64,000 nucleotides of DNA from Meghimatium bilineatum (GCA_034231615.1 CM067309.1:31480798-31544797), one strand, 5' to 3'; counted from the first letter of the stretch, positions 1-11,084 are shown. Numbers and translations: made by a program. The notes: generated by a model from the sequence alone, not told the origin.

Positions 1-2
1 TT

Positions 3-221
3 GAAGCTCCCCTTTCTGCTGAAAGGGGGTCTATAATTGTATTTTTAGAAAAAGCTTCTATAAGAGAGCCTCAATATAACGACATGGAATCTACTAAGGT
101 TTTCTGTTGCATGGGTAGTTTGTCTAGTAGGCTATTTGGTGAGACTCATAGACACAACCTTATGCGTGCGCATATATCACCAAAGGATTATATACCTACC
201 ATTAAAAAAATCACGTTCTGA
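3..221 (+). CDS. Open frame cut by left edge, unrecognised
   Basis: A 72-codon frame is open from the window edge and ends at TGA 219-221. It contains a hydrophobic stretch IIVFLEKASI and otherwise ordinary composition. I do not recognise the family; the IVFLEKAS stretch is only loosely like the start of Nep1/EMG1 methyltransferases and the rest does not follow that family. It may be the 3' end of an exon or TE frame, or chance. The left flank is needed to decide. Confidence 0.18.
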   Translation, partial: EAPLSAERGSIIVFLEKASIREPQYNDMESTKVFCCMGSLSSRLFGETHRHNLMRAHISPKDYIPTIKKITF

Positions 222-1150
222 ATTGCTTAGGGACTGGGAGTGCATTTAACCCCCCCCCCCCCCCCCCCCGTGTACGTGTGTTAAATCTGATAGTTCGCAT
301 ATAGTGCATTGGTAATAAATACACATATTATGTTTATTGCTGATTAGTGCCACGATGCATGCAAAATAATACTTTTAAATCACATCATTCCGAATCAACA
401 TGAAATGGATGCATTCAGTTTTAATATGTATGTGTTATCTTCCCTAGACAAAGCGATTTTATTTTTTTATATTTTTTTTTAGTAGAGTAGGGGGTATTAT
501 CGTATCGAGTTTATCGTAATAGGTTTATCGTGTTGCACATAATAGCGATATCTACACTGCAATTATCCGCTTCTACGATACTGTTAGACATGCCAGATTT
601 TGTCAGGAGAATGGACACGATCAAGAGAAATGAGACGGGATGAACATGTATGGGCTACAAGTCATAAAACGAGCAGTGAAATGGCCCCATATAAAAGAAA
701 TAACTGTCTCTCCCAGTGACTCACTGTTCAGTGTTTATTCACAACACGATATTCACCATGTTTGCAAACAAAGGAGGAGTACGTCGAGCCCTTCTGAAGC
801 AAGGGTCACGAATGTATGACACTTGAAGCACTCGGACACGCAACATCGCACAGATACGTACATAAGCCTGGATCATCTAACCGACAGGGGATTGCAAGAC
901 ATTCAATTTGTTTTTTTTTGTTTTTTTGGCAACACTGAAAGCCCTTATAAAATCACACGTATCATACAACTAGTAATGGGGTTAACATATGTTGCAAAAA
1001 AAGACATGCATTTTTTACACGCAACAAGATCGGTTACCACTGTTAGCTTTTTTTATATAGTCGGTTTCATAGCGCACAGTCTCACATCATCTCCATTTCT
1101 GAGAGCTAAATGTATCAGCGCATCACTTGCACATTATTCTTCTTTCATTC
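222..1150. other. No gene seen; poly-C run at 250-269
   Basis: This stretch holds a pure 20-base C homopolymer (250-269) and AT-rich DNA with T-rich runs near 460-480. A 131-codon frame starts at 823 but runs into the hAT element that follows and has no recognisable domain, so I treat it as chance. Confidence 0.6.
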
Positions 1151-1158
1151 GTCTAGAA

Positions 1159-1572
1159 CAGGGGTCGGGAACCTGTTTGTATAAGAGAGCCATGGCCACC
1201 ACAAATTTTGAAAAGTAATTCTGTGAGAGCCATACATTATGTTTAAAACTTAAAAATTCAAGTAAATGTGTGCATTTTGTGTAATTTCAACACTAAAAGT
1301 ACAATAATTATGTCTCTGAATTCTTTTTAATAACATTGTTATGCTGTTGCTAATCAATAATGAGTGTTTCTTACTATTACTGCGACTTCTGATGCTGATC
1401 TGCAGTAGGATTTTACCTCATTTGTAGAATGAAATATGGATACGCAATTAATATGTAGATCAAAGGAGTCTAAAGAAACATTTTTTTAAATAATCAAACA
1501 TTTGCCTGCGAGCCAGATGCAGCCGTCAATAGAGCCACATCTGGCTCGAGAGCCATGGGTTCCCGACATCTG
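1159..1572. mobile_element. hAT-type MITE with perfect 8-bp duplication
   Basis: The element begins CAGGGGTCGGGAACC and ends in the inverse GGTTCCCGACATCTG, giving terminal inverted repeats of about 15 bp that extend imperfectly into a GAGAGCCATGG match. Both sides carry the identical 8-bp direct repeat GTCTAGAA (1151-1158 and 1573-1580). The CAGGGGTC start and 8-bp duplication are typical of hAT transposons. Its 414 bp are non-coding, so it is a non-autonomous copy. The exact duplication suggests it is fairly young. Confidence 0.85.
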
Positions 1573-1624
1573 GTCTAGAATGTGCTTATATGTGAAATTT
1601 TTGTCTCTTCTATAAACTTGACTC

Positions 1625-2540
1625 GTGTAAACTAAACTTGTGTGACTCGTACAGAGATCGGTCAAGTTGTTCTTCCACTGTGCTTGTTTCCCCTCTATTT
1701 TATACTATGTGCATTCTTGAAGAATATCCTCTGCTTCTGGTGTCTGAGGTGCCTGTCCACTAGTACACATTTATATGTTTCCACTCTTGAACTTTGCAGA
1801 TGTAGAGTCGGTTGTATCGTGTTCTGAGGCGTAGAATGACAACTTGTTCTGGTCTGTCTATAATTTGGCAGTCATCTTTTGTTCACTTTGTAATTGTTTT
1901 GATCATCTGTTTCTTTTGATGGTAAGCTACTGGTATCATCAGCAGTACCATCCTTTACCAGACGATTTCCTTGGTTTCCAGGTATTCCACAATGTGATGG
2001 TATCAACTGCATAACTAGAATGTATCAATTGTGCAGTTCGGTCAAATTCATTTTGCAGGTCTGATAGTATTCTGGACCGGAGCGCTTCGAATGCAGATCA
2101 AGCACCTGTCAGGAATACTACATGTTGTGGGCCAAGAATAGCAGTCAGCAGTTTTTTTTGTTTACACCTTGATTGCCTGGATTTCTGCCTCATATAAGAC
2201 AGAATTTAACAGTTGGTACTTTGATTGTATCCCTAACATTGTTTGGGTAATTTCTAATCTTGTTCCTCCGTTTCTCACTGTTTTCTTTACTGGCCCATCT
2301 GTATATACTCTGGTCCATTTGTCATGTGGATATTCACCACCCATAAGACATATTAACTGTCTTACCTTGTACATTGTTCTATTCGTTCTCACTAAAACTG
2401 TATTTTATCGCAATCTGGATATGATTAGATAATCTACTACGCTCTCTCTAAGTAGTTTGTTCTGGTAGGGGCGGGTGTCAACATCACGCTTATTTGTATT
2501 CTCCCCATTTTCTCCACCGCTACCATGGGTGTTGATTTTA
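1625..2540 (-). pseudogene. LINE 3' end with decayed RNase H domain
   Basis: Read on the minus strand, 2540 to 2162 gives a Jockey-like linker (KSTPMVAVEKMGRIQ) and the start of an RNase H domain (WTRVYTDGP, then YEAEIQAIK). The usual TDGS has become TDGP. Further down, near 1830-1650, a typical post-RNase H tail follows: VILRLRTRYNRL, then a damaged Cys knuckle and AEDILQEC. Stops and frameshifts break it. Its linker closely resembles the same segment of the LINE at 35.7-38.7 kb. Confidence 0.7.
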
Positions 2541-2564
2541 TTGCCCCATGATGATCCTAAAGTG

Positions 2565-2640
2565 CCTGGGTACAATCAAAATCCTTCCTGTACATGTCGC
2601 GGCGTCTGCTATGGCAAAACGACCTACTACTTTCTGGACT
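2565..2640 (-). repeat. SINE-B body fragment
   Basis: About 75 bp match the body of the SINE-B copies at 3230-3310 and 55330-55390 (shared words: ATCAAAATCCTTCCTGT, GCGGCGTCTGCTATGGCAAA). No tRNA-like head is present here, so it is a truncated or broken copy sitting between two LINE fragments. Confidence 0.6.
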
Positions 2641-2689
2641 AAAATATGGTAATAATATATGGACTATATTATGGATATATGTAATATCT

Positions 2690-2812
2690 GGACAACAAGG
2701 TTGTTCTATCGATTAGTTTTCTAGCTCCTTAACTAGCTCCTGTCTATGTAATCACAGTCACAGCTCTGCGAGTGGCTATTGAAGATTCAACAAATGACCA
2801 GGTTTCCGATCT
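2690..2812 (-). pseudogene. LINE endonuclease-region fragment
   Basis: The minus strand reads SSIATRRAVTVIT, a stop, then further residues. It matches the CATSIATRRVGGYDHMDRR segment of the LINE at about 37.9 kb. In Jockey-like LINEs this lies at the end of the APE-type endonuclease domain. The piece is too short to place further and is interrupted by stops. Confidence 0.5.
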
Positions 2813-2822
2813 GTGTCCAGTG

Positions 2823-3050
2823 CTTCTTCTTCTGTGTTCGTTCCCAAACTTCTGCAGACTAGCAAAATGTACTCCAGAGAATGGAACGCGTTATGTCATG
2901 GTTTAATGCTTAGGTTCAATATCTGCGCCTTTCGACCTGAAACATCCAACTTCAGCATGGTTTCTGGATCACTGTGATCCTATATGGGATGGGGCGGTCA
3001 ACTCCACCTAAGAACCTCGTTTGTTGAATCGTACGACATGCACGGAAGAT
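2823..3050 (-). mobile_element. SINE-A copy 1, 5' damaged
   Basis: The copy starts with CTTCTTCTTCTG and follows the SINE-A consensus through the CCTATATGGGATGGG segment and the cysteine-poor tail of the repeat. It loses similarity near 3050 before the terminal GGGCCCCGGCAACAC block. It lies about 120 bp from SINE-B, into which another SINE-A copy is inserted. Confidence 0.75.
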
Positions 3051-3169
3051 AAATGTTGCTAGTCCTTAAAACCAGGAATAACGAGAAAACTCACACCTTA
3101 CCGGCGGCTGGTCGGCAGACGAGTGGCTTGACTGTATATATACCGCTGCTCCCAACTTTCAAATTATGT

Positions 3170-3695
3170 AAACTTTCAAAACAAAAAACCTTTCATTATT
3201 GCATGTTTTCCTGTGAAAGAGTGCTTTCTGTGGGCCTTGGAAATAAAGGTCGCTTTGCCATAGCAGACGCCGCGACATGCACAGGAAGGATTTTGATTGT
3301 ACCTCCGAAAGATTAAATCATGTCCCAACCGTGGATTGAATCCGGGACGGTCCGTGTGTTGCCGGGGCCCGAAAGGGGAGCAAAGAATAGCAACACTGTT
3401 TACCTTCCACGCATGTTGTAAGAGGCGACTAAGGAGGTTATAGGATGGAGTTGGCTGTCCCATCCCATATAGGGTTAGTGACCACAGCCATGCGGAAGTC
3501 GGATACGTCAGGCCGAAAGGCGCAGACATCGCAGCAATTCTGTAAACCATGACACAACACATTCCGTTCTCTGGACTACATCCTGCTAATCTGCAGGAGT
3601 TTGAGAACGAACGCAGAAGAAGAAGAACCCGGGACCTCAAGGGTCTGAGAACGGAGTTCACACCACGCGGCCATGCGCTCCACATTATGTGAAAG
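3170..3695 (-). mobile_element. SINE-B copy, tRNA-derived, split by SINE-A
   Basis: On the minus strand the head runs from about 3690: a tRNA-like block GGAGCGCATGGCC, then after the insertion a B-box-like GGATTCAATCC (RC of 3333-3345), then the body with CGCGGCGTCTGC. The two halves, 3170-3348 and 3629-3695, join to match the uninterrupted SINE-B at 55195-55493. SINE-A copy 2 occupies the gap. Confidence 0.75.
3349..3628 (+). mobile_element. SINE-A copy 2, nested in SINE-B
   Basis: This near full-length copy runs from GGTCCGTGTGTTGCCGGGGC to a GCAGAAGAAGAAGAA end. It is flanked by the direct repeat CCGGGAC (3342-3348 and 3629-3635), a likely target-site duplication created inside the B-box of the host SINE. 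The event both dates SINE-A as later than this SINE-B copy and shows the (GAA)n end to be the 3' tail. Confidence 0.85.
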
Positions 3696-3699
3696 GTTG

Positions 3700-4435
3700 A
3701 AAGTTTAGTCATGATGTGATTGTTTTCCCCCCATCATGGTCTGATAGGTTTGTTATTCTTCAGCATTTCGCACATACATTATATAAATGCATCAATACAG
3801 ACACAAGAATAAAAGTCACAGGATGCCATGGAGACATGCTTTTTCATACCAAAATTCCGATTATGAACTATAAAAATGGAATAACATATTAGCAGGTACT
3901 CTGGTCAATGAACAAATGAAGCTAATTAAGACGATCAGGAAGAGGCAAGTTATGGATTTTAAGATGTGCAGTGAGAGAAAAAAATGAAATCCACTGTTAC
4001 ACAATACAAAATCTGGCAAAATTGTCGCGTCTATAGCGAAGCAGCGATGTCTGCACCTTACATAATCATGGGCGCCGTTATACTTCGTACAGTAAAGGTA
4101 AAGGTAATTGTTGTAGCAATATATCTTGACAATACACAAATATATAACGATGCTGTGATGTCCGCGCCTTCTGAGCCAACATACTTTTTAGACACTAACT
4201 ACTTATGGAACTTATTTTATCTGCGGTTGTCTAACATCAGATCAATGAGATAACAATGTTTGATAAACGTAAAACTCATAAATTTAGCGTTAGAATAAAT
4301 CAACGTTAAACCCGGACGAAATCTGTTCAAGCGACAGTTATAGCACTCTCCATGAAAGCGTAATGTTGAAGAACTCGGTTAATAAAAGTTAACAATCTCA
4401 TATGTACGAATTTGTACTAAAGGGACTTCCATAAT
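3700..4435. other. No gene seen; two tiny SINE-A-like words
   Basis: AT-rich DNA without a recognisable frame. Near 4040 and 4155 short words resembling GCTGCGATATCTGCGCCTT of SINE-A recur, too short to call as copies. Confidence 0.45.
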
Positions 4436-4439
4436 CACG

Positions 4440-6440
4440 CACAATTGTAGAATGGTTTTGGTCTATCCGTGACTTTCTAGCCATTCTCCGCTGTTGAGCT
4501 GCTGCTTGTCTCCTCTTTTCACAATGTGATGCCCCTATTTTTGATTGTAGTGCGTCATATAGCTCTGTTTTGTGCTAGTTCTTCACATGTATCTTGGTCC
4601 ATTTTACAGTTTTTCAGTGATGTCTTTAATGACTCATTGTAGCTCTTCTTTTGGTCACCTTGAGATCGCGTACCCTTCTCCAGCTCACCACAGAAAATTA
4701 TCTTTGGCAGGTGATGAACTGGCATACGTACAAAATGACCTGCCCAAAGAATCTGTGTCTGCATCAGAATAGTGTCAATGATAGGGTTACCAGATCTGTC
4801 AAATACAGTGGTATCTGGAACCTAGTCTTGCCATCTGATGTTAATTACTTTTCCGAGACAAGTAGTGTGAAAGTGATTGTGTTTCCTCATGCGACTTCTA
4901 TATACAGTCTAATTTTTACTAGCTTATAACAGCACTGGAAGTACCACTGCTTTGTAAACTTTCAGCTTAGTCTGCCGGTTAATGCCATTTCTACGCTAAA
5001 CATTTGCGTACAATCTGCAGAAAGTTCTGCGTGCCTTGCGATCCTTGTATACACTTCATGATCAACGTTGACATTTTGTGATAAAGTACTACCGAGGTAT
5101 GTGAATCTATTCATAACTTTCAGTGCTACGTCGTTTACTTTTATGTGGGGTTCCAGATATCTATTGCCAGGTGCTGGACGTAGAATGACTTCTGTTTTCT
5201 CCATGTTAATAGTAAGTCCAAAGTTGTTACAAACTTTGGAGAATCTGTCTATAATAATTTGTAGATCAGCCACAGAGTTGGCATTTAGGGCGCAGTCATC
5301 TGCAAATTGGAGATTCCTGATTTTGTGGGATTTAACTTTGGCTTTTGCTCGGAGCCGCCGAAGGTTGAACAATTTTCCCTCTATGCGATATATGATGTTT
5401 ATTCCCAAGTCCAGATCTCTGAAAGCATCATCCAACATAGCATAGAACATGATGCTAAACAGGGTAGGTGCTAATACACATCCCTGTTTTACTCCATTTG
5501 AGACAGGAAACGTTTCAGATAACTCTCAATCATCCTGAACTCTAGCTTGCATTCCATCATGCAATTGTTGGACCATTTTGATAAACTTCTGTGAGCATTC
5601 ATATTTTGCCATAACCTTCCAAAGTTCATTTCTATTTACTGTGTCAAATTCCTTTGTCAGGTCTATGAATGCAGTGTACAGGTCACAGTGTTATTCTTGA
5701 CATTTTTCTTTAAGCTATACTTCAGCAAAGACCACATCAGTTGCTCTACGTTCTTTTCTGAAACCACATTGGTTTTCGGGTAACAATAATTTATTGAGTT
5801 TAATGTAAGACGGTTCAAAAGGATTATGGCAAATATTTTCCTGCGATGGACATTAGAGAGATACCTCGTTACAGGATTGACGGTTCCCTTTACGTTTTTA
5901 CAGGTGTATAATTGTTACATTCCTGAAACTTTGTCGAACAGTTCCGCTTTTCAATCACTACTGGAAAATTATATGACGTTTCTCAATTAGATTTTTATCA
6001 CCAAATTTGTATATTTCGATTGGTATTGAGTTGGAGCCAGGTGCTTTTCCACTAGGAAGCTGATGAATTGCTTTACGAGTTTCCTCTAAAGTAGGGATGT
6101 CACCTAGAACTTCACTGAGAGGAACCTGCGGTAGTCAGTTGATAACCTCTTCATTTATTGTTATGCTATTCGCAATATAATCACAGTGTTCTACCCAACG
6201 CTGCAAAACTTTATCTTCCTCTACAATTAAATAAGTTTCATTTGCATTGAGAAGGGGAAAATATCCTGATGAGGTTGGACCATATACATTTTTAAGTGCA
6301 TCCTATACGTTTCTCAGATTGTTGGTGCCTGTAAATCTGTATCTCTTTTGCTTTCTTACTCAGCCATGAATCCTACATCTGGTGTAGTTGATTTTGTATT
6401 CTTTTCCGTTTGCTGTTGAGTGCATCTTTTACAACTCATC
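4440..6440 (-). pseudogene. 5'-truncated LINE with reverse transcriptase
   Basis: Minus-strand reading from 6250 down gives GKAPGSNSIPIEIYKFG (finger region), then FIDLTKEFDTVNR (motif A), NGVKQGCVLAP (motif B), FADDCAL near 5310 (catalytic motif C), FTYLGSTLS, and finally near 4740 LWAGHFVRMP with KKSYNESLK. Frameshifts and stops lie between the blocks, and no endonuclease is seen upstream of 6440, so the copy is 5' truncated and dead. Its C-terminus has no RNase H. The clade is uncertain (RTE- or CR1-like). Confidence 0.85.
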
Positions 6441-6795
6441 AAAGAAATTAAGATCCGATTACAGACAGCTTTGACGACTATGTCAAGATTTGGAATCACA
6501 TGGGTATTGCTGTTGTGATCTGATAGTGGAATTCATACGGAAATATTGTGAGGGAAGGATTCAAACCTTTGTAAGTAATGATATAGACATATGTTACGGA
6601 TATGCTATGCGGCGATCACATAACATAAGAATGTGTCAAGAGATAAAATATACGTGTATGCAGGATTTCAATATCAACAACAAAACTGCGGATTTCGTTC
6701 GGATACATCACTCGACAGGACTCATTGTATAAAACAACTAATGCAAGTAACAGTGGAGGGTTGAAGAATCAGTGGAGAACACATACAGCAGGTGT
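6441..6795. other. No gene seen
   Basis: Ordinary AT-rich DNA between a LINE end and a SINE. An 80-codon frame at 6490 has no recognisable feature. Confidence 0.5.
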
Positions 6796-7292
6796 TTCTT
6801 TTTCTTCTTCTGGATTCGTTCTCAAACTCCTATAGATTATCAGGATGTGGTTCAGAGAATACAATGTGTTGTCACAGTTTACAGCACTGCTGCAATATCT
6901 GCTCTTTTTGGTCTGCCACATCCAACTTCAGCACGGATGTGGCTCATTTTGACTATTTATGGGATGGGACAGAAAACTCCATCCCATAATCTCATTAGTT
7001 GTCAAGCGCAGAAAAGATTATTTCATCTTGACTGCAAAAAAGTCAGAAATAGCAGCCCAGACCTTGACTACAGAAAAGTCCGAAATAGCAGCCAAGACCT
7101 TGACTGCAGAAAAGTCCGAAATAGCAGCCCAGACCTTGACTGCAAAAAAAAAAATCCGAAATAGCAGCCCAGAATTTGACTAGAAAAGTCGGAAATAGCA
7201 GCCCAGATTTTGACTGCAGATGCATGGAAGATAAACAGTGTTGGTATTCTTTGCTTCCCTCTCGGGCCCCGGCAAACACACAGGCAGCATGG
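6796..7292 (-). mobile_element. SINE-A copy 3, split by a minisatellite
   Basis: The 3' two thirds of SINE-A (6796 to about 7000, ending in CCATCCCATAATCTC) and its 5' block (7222-7292, from GCATGGAAGATAAACAGTG to CCCCGGCAAACACA) are both present in the right order. Between them lies a tandem array that is absent from the other copies. Confidence 0.75.
7018..7218. repeat. 36-bp minisatellite inside a SINE
   Basis: About five units of a 33-38 bp repeat (TTGACTGCAGAAAAGTC, then GAAATAGCAGCCCAGACC) expand within SINE-A copy 3. Frames through it give repeated EIAAQTLTAEKS-like words, a consequence of near-36-bp periodicity and not a protein. Confidence 0.8.
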
Positions 7293-7450
7293 ATTTAACA
7301 TCAAGGAATGCACATAATTTTAAATTCTACACACTAGTCCACACGGTAGGCGACAACAGAAGATGCGGGGATCTCTCAATGTATTAGCATATCCCCTGAC
7401 AGTATCTACGAATCAAGTGGGTTCTACGATACACTGAATATAGTCTATAC

Positions 7451-7604
7451 CAGTGTTTCCCAAAGTGGGGTGCACGACCCACAGGGGGGCAATTTCCTTC
7501 TTCAGGGAAGGGAGATTCGAACACACGTTGTAGGGTATAGTTAAATTTTTGCATCAGCATTATAACTTGGGAAATGGTTTTTAAAAAAGGTTGGGGAAAA
7601 ACTG
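7451..7604. mobile_element. hAT-type MITE, 154 bp
   Basis: It begins CAGTGTTTCCCAAAGTGGGG and ends GGTTGGGGAAAAACTG, inverted copies of each other with a few changes. The flanks carry GTCTATAC (7443-7450) and GTCTATAT (7605-7612), a 7/8 match. Both features fit hAT elements. Confidence 0.8.
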
Positions 7605-7650
7605 GTCTATATACACCGTACTACTAATTATGGCATTGAACACATAGAAG

Positions 7651-7832
7651 TGGGATAGAATTAGTATCCCATATAGGGTCCAAGTGTCCCACAAGCAGAG
7701 CTGAAGTCAGATTTGTCAGACAAAAGGTTCAAATATCGCAGCAAAGCTGTAAACCATGACAGACGGCATTCCGTTCTGTGGACAATATCCTGCTAATGTG
7801 CAGGAGTTTGAGAAAGAATGCAGAAGAAGAAC
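7651..7832 (+). mobile_element. SINE-A copy 4, 5' truncated
   Basis: It runs from the GGGAT...CCCATATAGGG segment through AACCATGACAGACGGCATTCCGTTC to AATGCAGAAGAAGAACA. The first third of the family is missing. Confidence 0.7.
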
Positions 7833-7899
7833 ATGTAAATAAATCAAGTCATCGAATTTTCATGATTAGTCTGTGTTATTAGTATCTTTACAAACATAT

Positions 7900-8070
7900 A
7901 CAGGGCAGACCAGGAAGACGATGAACTGACGACATTAAAATAACATGAATACGTCGTTGGAAAATGCAAGCCGCATGAACCAAGACAGAGAAGGTTTCAG
8001 GGAGTTCATTGGGAAGACAACGTTTGGGAGAGAATACGTCACATGACATACATTCTAATGGAGTTACCAT
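7900..8070 (+). pseudogene. LINE C-terminal fragment
   Basis: Plus-strand words GRPGRR, TDDIK and QDREGFREF match the C-terminal GRPRRRWTDDI and QDRERFRVHW of the LINE at 24.97-26.79 kb, in two frames. The piece is the last 170 bp or so of a 5'-truncated copy. Confidence 0.65.
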
Positions 8071-8118
8071 CATAAGTATTTCTAGAAATTGTTATGAATT
8101 AAATTAGGTCTTATATGT

Positions 8119-8900
8119 CAATGCTTCTCAACCTTTGGAGGCCCTGATCCAGTTAAAAAATTAATTTTATAAAATCGGGATCAGATAAACAGTTCGTTGA
8201 TAGAACAAGGGCAAAGTAAACAATTTCATTAAAAGACCAGGCCCGGGTAAACCATTTGTTTATAAAACTAGGACTAGCTAAACACTTTAATTATAAAACC
8301 AGGACCAGCTAAACACTTTAATTATAAAACCAGGACTCGGTAAACACTTTCTAAAACCAGGACCAGGTAAACCAAACATTTTTTTATAAAAACCAGGACC
8401 AGCTAAACAATTTGATTATAAAATCAGGGCCAGCTAAACACTTTGACTATAAAACCAGGACCAGCTAAACACTTTAATTATAAAACCAGGACTCCGTAAA
8501 CACTTTCTAAATCCAGGACCAGGTGAACCAAACATTTTTTAAATAAAAACCAGGACCAGCTAAACACATTGATTATACAACCAGGGCCAGCTAAACACTT
8601 TCTAAAACATGGAGCAGGTAAACACTTTGATTATAAAACCAGGACCAGCTAAACATTTTCTAAAACAAGGACCAGGTAAACCATCTGTTTAAAAGACTAG
8701 GCCCAGGTAAAACGTATGTTTAAAGGGCCAGGCTCATGTAAACCATGTTGTTTATAAAACTATGGCTTGGTAAATGCTTTAAAAAAAAATAAAACCAAGG
8801 CCCCCAGCCAGACAAATTCTATATACTCATAAATAACTGAACAATTGCACGGATCTCTGGCAGCCCCGGTAGAAATGTAGACGCCGGTTGAGAAGCACTG
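8119..8900. mobile_element. hAT-like element filled by a minisatellite
   Basis: The ends CAATGCTTCTCAACC and GGTTGAGAAGCACTG form a 15-bp terminal inverted repeat of the CAGTG-TTCTCAACC type common in hAT elements. Flanking 8-mers match only 4 of 8. The interior is almost entirely about 20 diverged units of roughly 32 bp, built on AAAACCAGGACCAGCTAAAC. A related array recurs at 10545-10935 without the ends. Confidence 0.65.
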
Positions 8901-9342
8901 CTATAATCTCTAATTAATCGCAATGCTTCTCTCGTGTACAGTAAAGTACAGTGACATTTTTATTCCACACACACGTTGGCATTATATTTACAGCCTAAAG
9001 AAAACTAACAGTCGTTCACACAACAGATATGTAGCCAAGGTGCATTGTGTTTTACAGAGAAAAGTCAACGTTAGAAATTTATGGCTGTTCAGTTTCAAGA
9101 GGATTATCTCTTTCCTTAAATGTCAGCTTCTTCTTTGTAACTAGAGAATTTCATTATTTCATTGTCATGTCAACAGCAGTAAATACGATTTTTTAAAAAT
9201 ATATTTCATTCATTTGAGGAACCTTGGTGGGGGTGGGGGAAAGAGCGAGAGAGAAGGGGTGGACCAACTACTTCCAGCAGTTTTATCGAGGGGACTAATT
9301 TTCATTATTGTTACATGTTCTGTAAGAGCTAACTTCTGGGGA

Positions 9343-9640
9343 GTCCGGTAGCCTAGTTGATAGCGAGCTTGCTTGTTTGCTAACACATTGTTACAGCGTG
9401 CCAGATTCGAACCACGTCCGGACATACTAAAAAATGCGGGGTTGTGATCTCTCGCTTGACACGACTTCTCCTCCAGTCGAATCAGATACAAATGTGTACC
9501 TGACGCATGAGTTAGGTGAGGTAAAGACAGCAAGGAAGGGAACTGGCCACACCAGATAATACTTGCTGCGGTTGAGTACATGAAGAGTTATCTTCATCCA
9601 CGACGGCAGCTTGCTACCATAGGACATACCTTTGCCTTTA
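9343..9640 (+). mobile_element. SINE-F, tRNA-derived
   Basis: The head is tRNA-like: GTCCGG and CCGGAC (9343 and 9418) can form an acceptor stem, TAGCCTAGTTGATAGCG serves as an A box, and GATTCGAACC (9403-9412) as a B box. A conserved-looking body follows (CGACTTCTCCTCCAGTCGAA, AGTTATCTTCATCCACGACG). Its 3' part recurs inverted at 40840-40915, which supports an interspersed family. Confidence 0.7.
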
Positions 9641-9649
9641 ATAACTAAG

Positions 9650-10540
9650 TATTTTCTTAAAGGGGTAGGGGATATAAGGAGAGAAACTCACCCTAGTATA
9701 AACAGAGCCTATTTTACATTTCGTGTGCGTTTCTGCATCCGGTAATGGGTTACGTTTCCCGTTAAGTGAAACATGGCCTGCTCAAAATCAGTAATCAAAA
9801 AGTTTGTATTGATTCGTTTGGTGTAAACGTTATTAATTTCTTTAAAAAGTCCTATTGGACTGATACGTCGAAAATTGTCCTGTTCTGTTTTATTGCATGT
9901 TTTTTTATATACCTTTTCATCTAAACTTGTTCATAGTTAGGTATTCCTAGTAACCTATCTAATTTTGCAATGCTATAAAACTTGGCCTACGTTTAGGACA
10001 TTATTCGTTATTTGAAAAGAAATTGATGCTTATATAAGCTTCAGATTACTTTTTGTTCATCCGCATACTTGAGACTTGTCTGAAACGATTACTGTTTACC
10101 AAGTTGATTTGTAATTGCTGGTGAAGAGAAAATGCTTCACACTGCTCAAGTAACACATTCCCCCCGCCCTCCATCTGCTAACTTGTCTTTCATAACAACA
10201 CTTCAGCTACTTAGATCGCAGATCTGAAGAAATTCTCCATTTGTTAAATTAGCAAAACATCACAACCTTGAACCTAAAGCAGTTATGAAGTGTGCAACGT
10301 AGCTTGCATCGTCACAGACAGTTCCTTTGTTAAAAATGTGAGTAGCGGAATCTTGTAGCTCAAACATGATACATTCTACTCGACATCCACAAATTGTGTT
10401 TGCTCAACACAATTTAACTCACAAAAAGTAGTAAAGAATTGACTTTATTGAATTCGGGTTTCCTCATATTTACTACACCCATTCTCTACAGACTGGCGCA
10501 TGCACTGATAGGCAACTGTTTAAAAAAAAAATGGCAAATC
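9650..10540. other. No gene seen
   Basis: AT-rich sequence with no frame over 60 codons, no terminal repeats and no match to the families found elsewhere in the window. Confidence 0.5.
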
Positions 10541-10544
10541 ACAT

Positions 10545-10935
10545 AAAAAATTTACTTTATAAAACCAGGGCCAGATAAACAATTCCTTGATAAGACAAGG
10601 GCCAAGTAAACAATTTCATTAAAAGACCAGGCCCAGGTAAACCATTTGTTCATAAAACCAGAGGTTTTATAACCAGATATATATATATATATATATAATA
10701 TAAATGACGTTCCCTTCAATGAAATAAAACGTCACCTGTGTAACTTACAACCCATAGTACGCAGCTTCAAATGATAACCCCTAAAGTCATAGATGTAGCT
10801 ATACCTTCAGTAAAGTGTGAGGGGGGGGGGTGTCAGGTAAACAATTGTTTATAAAACCAGGACCAGGTAAACCATTTGCTACCAAACAAGAGCCAGGTAA
10901 ACCATGTTTTTATAAAACCAGACCCAGGTAACACA
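10545..10935. repeat. AAACCAG minisatellite, second array
   Basis: Units of about 30 bp match the first units of the array at 8150-8270 in the same order, showing common descent. An (AT)n tract (10678-10700) and about 130 bp of other DNA with a G10 run (10821-10830) split it. The hAT-like ends seen at 8119-8900 are missing. Confidence 0.7.
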
Positions 10936-11084
10936 ATATAAAGATGTAAAATTGCCCCTTTTCAATACAATTGGTAAGATAATTTTGCAAAGAAATCGTT
11001 GGGGGTGGGGGGGGGACATCTTTTGGCTAAGTTCCAGTACTAAAAGTCATATTCTGATTTCATAAGGGTGGGAGTCCAACCCTA

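Noticed and set aside
823..1218. 131-codon plus-strand frame
   Set aside because: It runs into the hAT MITE at 1159 and has no recognisable domain.
3176..3712. 178-codon minus-strand frame
   Set aside because: It runs across the nested SINE-A/SINE-B pair; the peptide is repeated with changes at other SINE copies.
9343..9424. Functional tRNA gene
   Set aside because: The acceptor and boxes look tRNA-like, but the anticodon arm does not fold well and a SINE body follows directly.
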